From the NCBI RefSeq assembly GCF_000617845.2, contig NZ_DF820425.1:6640741-6704740 (forward strand): a DNA stretch of 64,000 nucleotides. Direction: 5' to 3'. The notes under the pieces are model-generated. The model searched no databases. It worked only from the letters and a program-made list of their open reading frames with translations, and was not told the origin of the DNA. Positions 34,985 to 46,100 of this stretch are shown here, piece after piece. Made by a program: the position numbers and the translations under genes. Source of the DNA: Bradyrhizobium sp. DOA9. GTDB taxonomy: Bacteria > Pseudomonadota > Alphaproteobacteria > Rhizobiales > Xanthobacteraceae. Numbering within the stretch: the first letter of the stretch is position 1; the number at the start of each line of letters is the position of its first letter.

Positions 34985-35839
34985 TTACTCGACGGGAGCT
35001 CCGCCGTTCGCTTCCGCGGCAACGCGGCTTGCCTTCCCTTTGCCCTCGGCCTTCGGTGACGCGCCGCCCTCGCCGCTCGGCGCCGCATCGCTGTCGGCTT
35101 CTGCCCCAATCGTCTGCTGCTTCGGTGCAAAACGCTCGAGCATGCCGCGGAAATGGCGGAGGGATGCAAGATGCAGATACGCGCATTCCAGTTCGTCCTT
35201 TTGGGCGAGATCGGCGAGCACGTCGCCGGGCAACGCTTTGAGTTTCTCGCGGTCAATCGTCATGAAGCCGGACAACGTGCGCTGCTCGCCAGTATTGAGG
35301 TTGAACTGCGCCTGCATCGGCTGAAGCAATTTGAGTTCTTCCAGCTTCCGGCAAAACACCTTCGTGCGCTGGAAGCGCGCTTGATAGTCCTGAAGGAAAT
35401 TAAGAATGCTCCTCAGATATTGGGTCTGCGCACCGTCGGAGTCGAACAGCCGCTCGCCTCGTCCGGCTTGGTTCATTCCTTCAAACTTTTCATCGACATA
35501 AAGGATGAGATTCTTGCCTTCCTTGTCCTGCGCGAACACGAACGGATAGCGGCGCACGAAAGCAGGGATAAATTTTCCCTGCCAGCTACCATCCGAGCCG
35601 ACATACAGATTTTCGCCGTCGCGCACACCAAGCACGATCGCCGGCATGGCATTGCCCTCAGAACCCGCGAAAACGATCGGATACTCCGCCGCCGCCATCG
35701 CAAACTCGATGGCCGTGACCGGAACTGAGTTCACCTTGTTGGCGAAGGAATAGCTATCACCGGTCTTTACGGACCAATCCTTGTGGCGCTGAAAACTGAC
35801 GGGAACTGCGGTCTCGTAGAAGAGCTGTTGAATGGCCAT
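34985..35839 (-). CDS. SapC-family protein
   Basis: A 284-residue soluble protein of the SapC family (named after a Campylobacter fetus S-layer locus protein). Phrases such as FAMAAAEYPIVFAG, IPAFVRRYPFVFAQ and LTGEQ-like NTGEQRTLSGFMTIDREKL are typical. The last 50 residues are a low-complexity tail of Ala, Glu, Gly and Lys. No signal peptide. ATG 35,837-35,839 has AAGGGA seven bases upstream. The biochemical role is unknown. The association with surface-layer-like proteins agrees with its place in an operon for a giant surface protein. Confidence 0.85.
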   Translation of the reverse strand: MAIQQLFYETAVPVSFQRHKDWSVKTGDSYSFANKVNSVPVTAIEFAMAAAEYPIVFAGSEGNAMPAIVLGVRDGENLYVGSDGSWQGKFIPAFVRRYPFVFAQDKEGKNLILYVDEKFEGMNQAGRGERLFDSDGAQTQYLRSILNFLQDYQARFQRTKVFCRKLEELKLLQPMQAQFNLNTGEQRTLSGFMTIDREKLKALPGDVLADLAQKDELECAYLHLASLRHFRGMLERFAPKQQTIGAEADSDAAPSGEGGASPKAEGKGKASRVAAEANGGAPVE

Positions 35840-35908
35840 TGTGTCATCCCTTCATTGTCGTGGTTACTGAACGCGTCTGTGAACTTTCACTAGGGTATTG
35901 AAGGCGTT

Positions 35909-38056
35909 TCACACTTTGAAGTGCTTGAGGAATACCTGTCGCGACGCGCGATAAATCCTTCCCGCAACAGGTTCATTTCCGTGGAAGAAGCGGACATATG
36001 CACGCTCGCCAATGCGACCGGATTCGAACGCACTGAGAAGCTGTATCTCAACATGCAGAAGTTTCGTGAGAGCTTTCTCCTTTCGGGTATCAGTAGGGTC
36101 AAGGGCGATTTGGCCGCCACCATGCGTGCTCAGCGCCCGGTTCGGAAGGTCTGCGGCCAAAGCAGGTACCTCGCGAGCGACCCGAGCGGCGTATGTCGCT
36201 TCCCGTATTCCCACGAATCGTACAGCGAGTTCCCTGGTCTGCTGGCGCACCAGATCTGCGCTGTCCTCAGGAACGACCGCCAGGATGACCGGACTCTCGA
36301 AACGAACGACGTAACCGAGCACCTCGCCTTTCTTGACGAACCGACCGACCAGGTCCGCCGCACGCGGCAGAATAAACTGTCCATCCGTACGACTTCGAAT
36401 GCTTAGATCGGCTTGGCGCTGCCGCGCCAACGCAAGGTCGGCCTGAGCCTGCCGTAGCTCCTCGCGTGCGATCTTCATCTCGGCCTGATTGGTGACCTCC
36501 AGCATCGCACGACGGGAATCTAGCTCGGCCACGCGCGCTTCGAGCAGCCGCACGCGCGCAACAACGCCCGGATCAGAGAGGTTTATGAGCAATGTCCCCG
36601 CGGCGATGCTCGTGTTCGGAGGCGTCGAAACTTCCTCGACGATTCCGTCGGCGCCCGCGTGCACGATGCCTTCACCGCGAACCCACACGATCCCCTCGGC
36701 TAAAGTCGAGTGCGGCAATGGCACCAGGAACAAGATTGCGGCGCAGGTCGCCAGGAAGGCTCCGGAAACGACCAGAGCGCGACTGCGCCTGCGATTGAGA
36801 AGAGGGCTCGTAAACAAAAACCGCAGCTGCTTCAGTGCGGGAAGGCCGAGCATCAAGATCACCGACCAGATGGCAATGATAATGCCGATGATAAAAAACT
36901 GGTTAGCAACCAGAACCACGATGGCGAAAGTCACAACGAGACGATAGGCAAACGACGCAAGCGAGTAGCTGAACAGCCAAAAGCGCTCCCCCGTCGCCGT
37001 CTCCGGCGACTGCGCGTCAGCGATACCGAATGCGTAGCGTTTGATCAAATAGCCCAAATACTGGTTAGACCGGCTGCCCAAATTTGGAATCTCAAGAATA
37101 TCCGACAGCACGTAGTAGCCATCGAAACGCAACAAGGGGTTGCCGTTGAACAGCACGGTCGACACGCCACCGATCAACATGACGCTGAACATCAACGCCC
37201 GGAAGACGCCCTCCTCCGAATTGACCCACAGCACCATTGCAAGTGTCGCTAGAAAAAGCTCAACGAGGATGCCTGCCGCGCCGACCAGCGCGCGCTGCCA
37301 CTTGTCCTGGAAGGCCGCACTGTCCGAGCCGTCCACATAGGGTACCGGCATGAAGACCAGGAGCATCACGCCGATTTCGTGGACGTGCCCCCCATATCGC
37401 TTGATTGCGTAGGCATGGCCGAGCTCGTGCAGGGCCTTGACGACCGGATAGGAAATCGCGAGGAGAAACAGCGATTCAGTCGCCAAAACGCGATCGGCAA
37501 TGTTGGCTGTGAGTTCCGGCCAATGCTGCCCCCAAAGAATACAGCCATAAGCGATGAACGCGACATAGATCGTCGCGCCGACCACCGAGAAGAACGGTCT
37601 CACGAGCGGCATGGTCACCCGCAGAAAATTGTCCGGATCCAGCAGCGGAATCCGCAGCGCAAGCGGGTTCATGAAACTCATCATCAGCTTCCGATGGCGC
37701 TGACGGCGGCCACGTTCGGACAATTCTTCAAAATATGGCGGCGTATCGCCGTACAGCACGTCTGCGGCGTGTAGCTGGCCGAGCAGACGAATGACCTCGT
37801 CCTGGGTCAGAACGTCATCCTGCAGCCGCGCACAGGCGATGTCCCAGATCTGCTGGACCGTGCGCTCGCCCGTCATAAGGCTGATGATGAGGTAGGCCTC
37901 CGGGGAGAAGCGATGCAAACGGCCCGAAGTGCGATCCTGTAGGATGTACCAGAGCTGCCCGCGAAAATGATGGCGATGAATACGCGCATGGGAACGAAGC
38001 CGAGGCCGCACATTGGCAACCCGATACCAAGATGAGCTGTGATACGACTTGTCCAT
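35909..38056 (-). CDS. PqqD-like / M50 metallopeptidase / HlyD-like fusion protein
   Basis: A 715-residue membrane protein with three parts. Residues about 20-110 look like a PqqD-type winged helix (WYILQDRTSGRLHRFSPEAY). Residues about 140-450 are a multi-pass site-2-protease-like domain with zinc motif KALHELGHAYAIK (His210, Glu211, His214) and the distal ligand region FNGNPLLRFDGYY. Residues about 455-715 form an HlyD-type half (GEGIVHAGADGIVEEV, a coiled coil, then YVRFFHGNEPVAGRIYR). Such fusions accompany peptide or protein export systems. Here it may process or hold the giant substrate at the inner membrane. It lies 55 bases after the GAF-HlyD gene and 69 before the SapC gene. Confidence 0.87.
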   Translation of the reverse strand: MDKSYHSSSWYRVANVRPRLRSHARIHRHHFRGQLWYILQDRTSGRLHRFSPEAYLIISLMTGERTVQQIWDIACARLQDDVLTQDEVIRLLGQLHAADVLYGDTPPYFEELSERGRRQRHRKLMMSFMNPLALRIPLLDPDNFLRVTMPLVRPFFSVVGATIYVAFIAYGCILWGQHWPELTANIADRVLATESLFLLAISYPVVKALHELGHAYAIKRYGGHVHEIGVMLLVFMPVPYVDGSDSAAFQDKWQRALVGAAGILVELFLATLAMVLWVNSEEGVFRALMFSVMLIGGVSTVLFNGNPLLRFDGYYVLSDILEIPNLGSRSNQYLGYLIKRYAFGIADAQSPETATGERFWLFSYSLASFAYRLVVTFAIVVLVANQFFIIGIIIAIWSVILMLGLPALKQLRFLFTSPLLNRRRSRALVVSGAFLATCAAILFLVPLPHSTLAEGIVWVRGEGIVHAGADGIVEEVSTPPNTSIAAGTLLINLSDPGVVARVRLLEARVAELDSRRAMLEVTNQAEMKIAREELRQAQADLALARQRQADLSIRSRTDGQFILPRAADLVGRFVKKGEVLGYVVRFESPVILAVVPEDSADLVRQQTRELAVRFVGIREATYAARVAREVPALAADLPNRALSTHGGGQIALDPTDTRKEKALTKLLHVEIQLLSAFESGRIGERAYVRFFHGNEPVAGRIYRASRQVFLKHFKV

Positions 38057-38111
38057 ACTAAGCCCTAACCCGCCCTGGTTTCTTGCCGCGGCCCTGGGGA
38101 ACGAGATTTAC

Positions 38112-39977
38112 TCACGGCAGCCACCGCCATATTGCAAGTCGCACCCAGTCGACGAGCTTGTCCGTCCAGATGCGAATCAGCAGCCGCCGGTCGATATCGG
38201 TTTTGGCGATTCCAGCCATGCTCGGCCGAAGACGTTCGTTCGCACCGTCCACCAGCGCTTCCGCACGGAAGAAATTACGGCCTTCAGCCTGCTCGGCCGT
38301 CGGGGTAATCCGTTCGATCTGATAGCGAAGCGCGAGATCTGGCAGCGAGGCAAGCAGGAGCGTGCCGCCTTGACCTTCACGCACATACTGGATATCGCTC
38401 TCGTGGATCTCGAGGACCACACGGTACGCGTTCAGCGGCGCTATCTTGAACAGTTCCTGACCGCGCTCGACTGAGCCGCCGATCTTCTGACTGAGATCGC
38501 CGCTTACAACGACGCCGTCGAAGGGAGCGGTGATCTTGGTACGGGCCAATTGTTCGTCGAGCAGAGCAAGTTGCGCGTCGGCCTGATCAACTTGACTGCG
38601 CGCGATATTTGCCTCTGCGCGCTCGCCCTTGGCAAGCGCACGATCATATTCGGTCAACCGCTGACGCCGGGTCGTGCTCCAGCGCAGGCGCTCCAGTGAA
38701 AGATCCTGGTCATCGAGCGTGGCGAGCAGTTGACTTGCGTGGACGATGGCACCGGCACGGACATATTCGGCGCCAAGATATCCGTTGAACGGCGCCACCA
38801 AAGTCCGCTGGATCCGTCCTTCAACGATCGCGGGCGATGTCACGGCATAGTCGCTTTTGACGACGCTGAAAATACCGACCAACACGACGCTCAGGACGAT
38901 CGCGAGCTTGCGTCCGAAGTAGTCGGGCCCGAACAATCGCCGCGTTTGGGTAGCGATGCTCTCGGCTGCCTTCACGATAAGCAGGCGGTCATTTGCCCGC
39001 TTCTCCGCAAATACAGGTCCGACCACGGCCGCAACAGCATCGCAGAGATCGACGGTCGCCTCATCGAAGCCACACCCCCGCAGGCGCTCTAACGTAACGG
39101 CTCCGATGATCTCGCCTCCTGCCTGCAGCGGGATGGTCAGGATTGCTCCCGTCTTGTGAGCGACGGCCAGGTCGGCGTGAGCGCGCGTGACGCGATATTC
39201 CCATTCCTCGTTCGGCGGGTAGAGCACAATGGCCTTTTGGTCGACCGCCTCGTCCATGGCCGCGCCGATGTCCTGGATCAGGTCCATCCGGTTGCCGAAA
39301 GCGGCGGAGTGCGAGATTGCGAAAACCCGGCAACGCTCGCGGCGGACAAAACCGATGCTGACCGGATCGCATTGTAGTCTAAGAGCGAACTCGGTGACGA
39401 AGGCGGTGGCAGCCTCCTCGAGCCGGCCGTGTTCCAGGAGCGTCGCGAGCAGGTCCAACGCAGTGCCGGTGCGCTCGCGCTGTTCCGCCTGGGAGGTATT
39501 CTCCTTCCGTATGAGCAATAGCTCGATCCAGGCCGCCCCCCACTGGAGCTGACGCATGACAAGCTGCGCCGGCAAGGTCGAATTTGAAACGACAATAGCG
39601 CAGACGCCATGCAACCGCTCATCGATCATCAGCGGCACGGCAAAGCAACGGCCAGCTCCGCTCGCGTGAGACGCGACAATCCCTTGGCGCTGCTTGATCG
39701 CCTGCTCTGCGGCATTCGTGAGTTCGGGCCTGGTGACATTCTCATCCGGCCACACGGCCGCGGGTGCGAAGGGTCCCACCTCCGGCTCGCCGAGCACGAC
39801 AACGCCGCCGGTCGCTCCCTCGATCAGACGGCATTGCAGAGCAAGCCAAGCAACAGAAAAGGCCTCGGCATTTTCGGCCGTTCGGAGCTGATTCCACAGC
39901 GCTTGATCGAGCACGGCAAAACCCGCCGCTCCCGGAAGAGCCGCAATGCGATCGGTCACGTCGGCCTCAACGCTCAT
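38112..39977 (-). CDS. GAF-domain HlyD-family secretion adaptor
   Basis: A 621-residue protein. The cytosolic N-terminal half (about 1-340) contains one or two GAF-like sensor domains (CFAVPLMIDERLHGVCAIVV and GAILTIPLQAGGEIIGAVTL). One membrane segment (about 352-372, LAIVLSVVLVGIFSVV) leads to a periplasmic HlyD-type adaptor: ALVAPFNGYL-like lipoyl half, coiled coil at about 405-470, and the second lipoyl half KITAPFDGVVVSGDL. A cytosolic GAF part on an adaptor is unusual and could couple export to a small ligand. No ABC ATPase or TolC gene is adjacent. The ATG at 39,975-39,977 lacks a clear ribosome binding site. Confidence 0.87.
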   Translation of the reverse strand: MSVEADVTDRIAALPGAAGFAVLDQALWNQLRTAENAEAFSVAWLALQCRLIEGATGGVVVLGEPEVGPFAPAAVWPDENVTRPELTNAAEQAIKQRQGIVASHASGAGRCFAVPLMIDERLHGVCAIVVSNSTLPAQLVMRQLQWGAAWIELLLIRKENTSQAEQRERTGTALDLLATLLEHGRLEEAATAFVTEFALRLQCDPVSIGFVRRERCRVFAISHSAAFGNRMDLIQDIGAAMDEAVDQKAIVLYPPNEEWEYRVTRAHADLAVAHKTGAILTIPLQAGGEIIGAVTLERLRGCGFDEATVDLCDAVAAVVGPVFAEKRANDRLLIVKAAESIATQTRRLFGPDYFGRKLAIVLSVVLVGIFSVVKSDYAVTSPAIVEGRIQRTLVAPFNGYLGAEYVRAGAIVHASQLLATLDDQDLSLERLRWSTTRRQRLTEYDRALAKGERAEANIARSQVDQADAQLALLDEQLARTKITAPFDGVVVSGDLSQKIGGSVERGQELFKIAPLNAYRVVLEIHESDIQYVREGQGGTLLLASLPDLALRYQIERITPTAEQAEGRNFFRAEALVDGANERLRPSMAGIAKTDIDRRLLIRIWTDKLVDWVRLAIWRWLP

Positions 39978-40120
39978 GACTCAGTCGCAGAACGTCCGCA
40001 CGTACTTCCCAAGCCACCTCTACTGCATGAACACTCAAGCATTCTTACCTTTAGCTCCTCCCTTGTCAGTTCAGGTCAACCACAACGTATCAGGAGCTGG
40101 GTCTCACGGCCCCTCACGCA

Positions 40121-43100
40121 TCAGCGACGCCCCCCCTGCTTCAATAGTTTATTCGCGCGGGCCGACCAATCGATCAAACCTGAAGGCCCCGTGTCCTCGC
40201 CATTGGTACCAGCCGGATTTGTCGTCTCGATCGTAACGAATTCCGGCTGACCGAAATTCGCCGCCGCCGGTATGCCCGTATCCGCCTGGTTGAAGAGCAC
40301 GGCGAAGGGCGCTGGCACGAATGCGCCGAGTTGCTCGATGAAGACATGCATCTCGGCTTGCGGCACTTTCGGTCCGGGCGGATTTGCATGCTTGCTATCG
40401 GCTGTACCCGCATCGAAGGACAGCCGCTCACCCTGGTTGAGGTTCGGGCTCAGCACATACCCCTCTGAGCCATCGACATGCTCGAGGCCCATCAGGTGTC
40501 CCAGCTCATGCGTCACGACGCTGAGCAGATCCATCCGTCCGTCCGCAGGTCCGCCGTCGATCGCAACCAGATTGCCGTCCTCGTCGCGGACAAACTCGTT
40601 GTCATTGTCCGGAGTGAGATCAACAAACCAGCCGTACCCGGCCCCGTCAGTGTCGAGATAAAGGGTGTTCCCCTCGGCCTCGCCCAGTATCCGGCCGGGC
40701 AGATCGATGACCTTGATCCTGACCGCTGACAGCGCGGCAAGCTGCTCGCTCGTTGCAAGACCGCTTTCCAACCAGTCTTCGCGGGCAGCGGCCAGCAGCG
40801 GCTCGACCTCCGACAGGTCGAGGGCCTGGACCGTGACCGGGTTGCTCGCCTCGGTCGCGGCCATCAGCGGGCTGGCGGCCTTGAAGGCAGGGTCGTTCGT
40901 TCGGATGACGATTTCGTCGAAATACACTGTTCCATTCATCGCCACGAGACCGAAGTTTCCATCGACCAGCGCAGAGTTGAAGCCGTAGGTGCCGACCACC
41001 GCTCCGTCGACCGTGATCGTCGCCGCGGCGCCGATGAAGGACAGCTTGACGCGGTGGCTGGCCGCATTGTCCAGCGTCTTCGCGTAAGTCATGTCGATCG
41101 AGAGCCCGTCATCCGGATCGACATGGCCGACTTGGACCTTGTCGCCGACGACGTCGATCAGAACGAACTTGTAGTCATTCGGTCCGTAATAATCGAAGAC
41201 CAGACCGCTGACGCTGCTGACCGGATCGATCTTGGCCTCAAGCTCGAGCACCGAACTGACCGACAGTTCAGCACCGATGTTCGCGAGGCTGATCGCAGGT
41301 CCGGCCGCCGTTGCCGTGCCGATATAACGGCCGCCGGTGACCTGCCATGTGCCCGTCTCAGGCGTGTAGACCTTGGCCGCTTGCGCGCCGCCGAAGTCGT
41401 CCTTGACCTCCAGCGTGAAGTCCGGCGGGAGGACCTGGACGCGGAAGTTGTCCGCCCGCCCCTTCGAGCCGTCCATGCCGAACCCGACCATTCCGCCATT
41501 GAGCGGAACAGGCTGGCCATAGGCATCGAGGCGCGGCTTGAAGTTGTAGGAGAACCAGTTCACGCCCGCGACCTGGACGGTCACGTTGTTGCCGTTCACG
41601 GCAACCAGCACGTCGTAGTTCTCGTTCGGCTTGATCTGGACTGGCTTGTTCGACTGGACCACGTAGTGCCAGCCGGACGCGTCCTTGTAGCCCATCTCGA
41701 TCTTGTTGGTCGACACGTTGATGCCGGCAAACTTGAAGTCGACGTCGCTGTAGTAGTCGAAGATGATGTAGCCGTTCGCCTTCCAGCCGTTGACCGGCTT
41801 GTCGACGTTGATGGTCGCGGCGACCTCGTAGTAGGTCGGCAGGTAGCTATCAAGCAGGAATACGGCCGAGCTGGTCGCGGTACCGCTTGTCGACGCGACA
41901 TTCATCACGCCGTTTGTCGCCGTGAAGTTGCCGACGTCGGCCGAGAAGCCGTTGAGCGTGCGGTCGTTGAAGTCCGCCGTCCGCAGGATGTCGCGGCGTC
42001 CGCCGGGGATGTTGCCGGCTTGCGGATCGGTCGGAGGTCCGGCCTGATCCTGCCAGAAGCCATGATCCTGCTGCGTCACAAGGCCGATCTCGCCGTACGG
42101 GTCGCCTTGCTGCTGGATCACGTTGGAGTAGCGTGACTGGTGGTTCGGTCCGACGTCCGCGGTCCGCGTCATGTCGACGCCGTCCGAGAATGCCTGCGCC
42201 GCGAGGAAGTCCCAGAGCTGCGGCGGCACCTGGCGGCTGACCGTCGCGATGCCAAACGGCGCGAACGGCACGATGTAGGAGTTGAACTCGCCCAGGTGAT
42301 CGATCAGCCGATCGCCGCCTGTGTTACCGATCAGGATGTCGAGTCCGGCTCCGCCGAACACCCGGTCTTCCCATGAGAGATGGGTTTCCGGCGTGTTATT
42401 GAGACCGCCATCCGGATCGTCCGCAGACCCGAAGTTGCCGTTGTCGTAGACCGACACGGGGCCACCCATCACGTCGTCGGCGTTCATGAGGTCATTGCCG
42501 AAGCCGCCATAGATGTGGTCCCGGCCGGTGCCGCCCACGATCCAGTCGTTGCCCATGTCGCCGAAGATGCGATCATTGCCATCGCTCTGGACCGCAATCT
42601 GCGAGCCGATCGGAGTGCCGTTCGGTGCGAACTCCACATAGCTGAGGACCGGCACGCCTTCGTTGTCCGGCGCGTTTAGGAAGTAGCTCTTCTTGCCGAC
42701 GAACGAGCCGGTTTCCCAGACCGAGCCGTCGTCGTTGAACAGGATCACGCGGCGTGGGTCATACTCGTCGTAGAGATAGAACTCGCCCGTGCGCGCGCGA
42801 ACCGGCGTCGGCTCGTTCCAGTGTGGGTCGCCCGTGTTGAACAGCAGGATGTTGCCCGGATTCCACGGACGCGTGAAGTCGGTCCGCACCAGGCCGGTCG
42901 GCGTGACGAGGTTGATGCCGTCTGTGCTTTCGACGGGCGTGCCGTTCACGGGCGTGAACAGCTGGATGTAGCCCTCGGAAATCACCTCATGGCCGCCGAT
43001 CGCGTCGTCGCCCGAGCCGCCATGCAGGAAGTCGTCGCCGAGGCCGCCGAAGATCACGTCGTCGGCGAACAGCGGATTGTGGTTCTTCGGATCTGCCGAG

Positions 43101-46100
43101 GCATCCGGCACAAGCACTGCATCCTCGACGCTATCGAACGGCGTGAGGTCGACCGACTTCACGATCGCATATTCGACGTTGATCAATTCCACCTGCACGT
43201 GACCAGGGGTGTAGATCAACTCGTTGATCACATTGCCCTGGCTGGTGCGATCGTCGGGATCGGCTTTCAGAAGGCGATAGATGCCGAACAGGCTCTCGGC
43301 CAACTCGCTGCCGTAGAGACCGGTGCCGGTCATCTTGGCGTTGCGGCTCGTGAAGATGCGGCCGTCATCGCCGAGGATGCCGTCGCTGCCGGTGCCGCCG
43401 GAGATCCAGTCGTTGCCCCAGCCGCCGATGATGTCGTCGTTCTCCGCATCGCCGAAGGCGATGTCGTTGCCGCCACCGAGATAGATGGTGTCGTCGCCGG
43501 TCTCGCCATGTACTTCGTCATCGCGGCCGATGTCGACCTGCGACCAGAAGCCGAAGGTGCTGTGCCAGCCGGCGCCCCGATCGATGTCGGTCGGGGTCTC
43601 GAGGTCGAAGAGAGCCGACTGATAGTCCGGGCCGCCCGGTGTGTAGTCGAGCTGCGTGACGCCGCGAACCACGATGCGTTCGCCGGTCTCGACCGCGTAA
43701 TCCGCAACCGTCTGACCATTGACCACAATGTTGGCGTCGTAGGTATAGGACAGGAACATGCCGTTCCTGGTGTTGTAGAGCTGCTGGTAGTTGATGTTGG
43801 TCTTGCCCGCCAGCAGATCCGTGCCGTTGATGCCGACGAGACGGATGATGTCGCCGTTGTCGCCGGCGATCGTATCCGCGTCGCGGGTGTGGCGGTTGAG
43901 GACCTGCGTGCCGACAGCCTGATCGGCATCGTTACGGTCGATTTCCTGGCCCGAGCCGCCGAAAATCATGTCTCCGCCGTCCGGACGGTTTTCCGGATCG
44001 ACGAGGCTGAAGAAGCTCGAGGAGCCACCGACGATATCGTCCTGGCCGAGGCCGCCGAAGATCGTGTCGCAACCGCCGCCGCCCTCGATGTAGTCGCTGC
44101 CGTCGGACGCGAGCCCTATGGAGGCGACCACCTTGAGCGCGCCAGTTGGATCCGTGAGCTCCGGCATCTCGCGTCCCGCGCTGACATAGCGCGTGAGCGG
44201 CGTGAAGCCGTCTGACGTGCCGTCGCCGCGGCCGGTGATTGCGCCGGCGATGGTGCCGTCACCCTGAATGACGTCGTTGCCGAGCTGGCCGAAGATCTGG
44301 TCGTTGCCCGCGCCGCCGGCGATGTAGTCGTTGCCGAAGGAGCCGGCGCCGGTGATCCCGGCCTCGACATCGAAGTTGTGATACTGCGCGTAGTCGATCT
44401 TGTACTCCGACCACCAGGACGGTCCGTTCGGATCGCGGAAGTCGCGCGCGATCGGTTGGAGGCCCAATTCCGGGTGCAGCGGGTCAATCGCGAGCGAAAC
44501 CAGCAGCACGCCGCTGTTGTCGCCCGACACCTGATTGATGTCGTAGCCCGTCGGAGCCGCACGGTCGCTGCGCGAATACATCAGCGTGCCGGCCAGCGTC
44601 TGGAAGCGCAGGCTCTTGATATCGTCGTACAGGTTGCCGTCGGCGCCGCCCATGCGCGAGAGATTGACGTTGTCGCCGAAGATCAGGTCGTCGCCCTCGC
44701 GGCCGTCGAGCGCATCATTGCCGGCGCCGCCGATGATGATGTCGTCAATCTCGGAGCCGAGCACCACGTCGTCGCCGCCGGTCTGGGGTTCCTTCGAGTT
44801 GATCGCGAGCACCGTCGAGAGCAGCGTGGTCTGGATCTTCTGATCGAGCACGAATGGCCGGTTCGGATCGATGACCAGCTGAATCACCTCGCCGTGATCG
44901 GCGAAGATGATGTCCGGCGTGCCGTCGGTCTTGCCCGAGCCGTTGCCCTCGATGTGGTCGGAGCCGGCGCCGGCAATATTGGTGTTGCCGGTCGCGTCGG
45001 CACGACGATTGCCCATCGGATCGCGCACTTCGCTCGGCACCGGCGCGAAGGTGTTGTCCGCCTTCTTGGTGGCCGGATTGATGCTGGGTGCGGGGCTCTT
45101 GTCGAGCGTATCGATCGTCAGCGCGCGCGTGAGAATGTTCACGTTGATGCCGCTGTCGCCGTAGATGTGATCCGTGCCGCGCTGGCCGATGATCGTGTCA
45201 TTGCCCGAACCGCCGGCTAGATGGTCGCCGGTCTGCGAGCCGATGATCAGATCGTCGCCCATGCCGCCATAGGCGGTAATGCCGACCGACGGGAAGATAT
45301 TGGAGTCGGCCTTATCCACAAACAGCGCTGAGGCGTCGATGATGTCGTTGCCGTGGAAGTCGAACGGATTGGCGAGCGAGAACACCCACTCGTCGTCCTC
45401 GTTCTGGTTATCCGGCAGATGCGGGAACGGATCGTACGGCTTGTCGCCGAACTCGAGGCCTAGCCGATCGTAGCTGTGGCCCGAATACCAGATGCCGTCC
45501 TGGCTGGTGTCGCCATAGATGACGAGCGGGCTGTTCGGCCCGCCGCCGCCAACCACCACGAAGTGGTCGCCGCCCACGCGCTGTCCGCCAGAGCGGGTGA
45601 TGTCGTAGGTGGTGATCTTCAGCGTAGCGATGCCGTCGGAGCCGGCGCAATCGCGCAGCGCCGCGTCAAGCAGCACGAGGGTGGAGCCCGAGATCGACTT
45701 GATCTTGAAGGCTCCAGCGCGGCCTTCGACGAACAGCGTGCCGCCGACCTCGAAGCCGAGCGTGCTCCAGTTCTGGCCGTTCATCAGGCGCACGACCGTC
45801 TCGAGGGTCGCATCGTTGCCCGGAGTCTGGGCCTTGATCTCGATCTTCACCGTTTCAGTGATGGTCGTCTCGAAGGCATCGGCCACATGCACGAGGAATT
45901 TCTCCTCCTGCAGATCGCCCAGCACCGTGCCACCCGTGCGGAGCGGATCGCTCAGCACGAGAACCGATCCAGTGCCCCAGGTCTTGAATTCGCCCGCAGG
46001 CGTCGCGATGCCGTGATCCGCAGTGTCGTCGATCGCGACGATCGTGCGCGTGTAGGTCTCGCCTTCGAGCTGGATCACCTGGCCGACCTCGAAGCCGACC

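Noticed and set aside
42290..45250. CRISPR or other DNA-level repeat array
   Set aside because: The repetition is at protein level (RTX nonapeptides) in one reading frame, with diverged DNA and no equal spacers.
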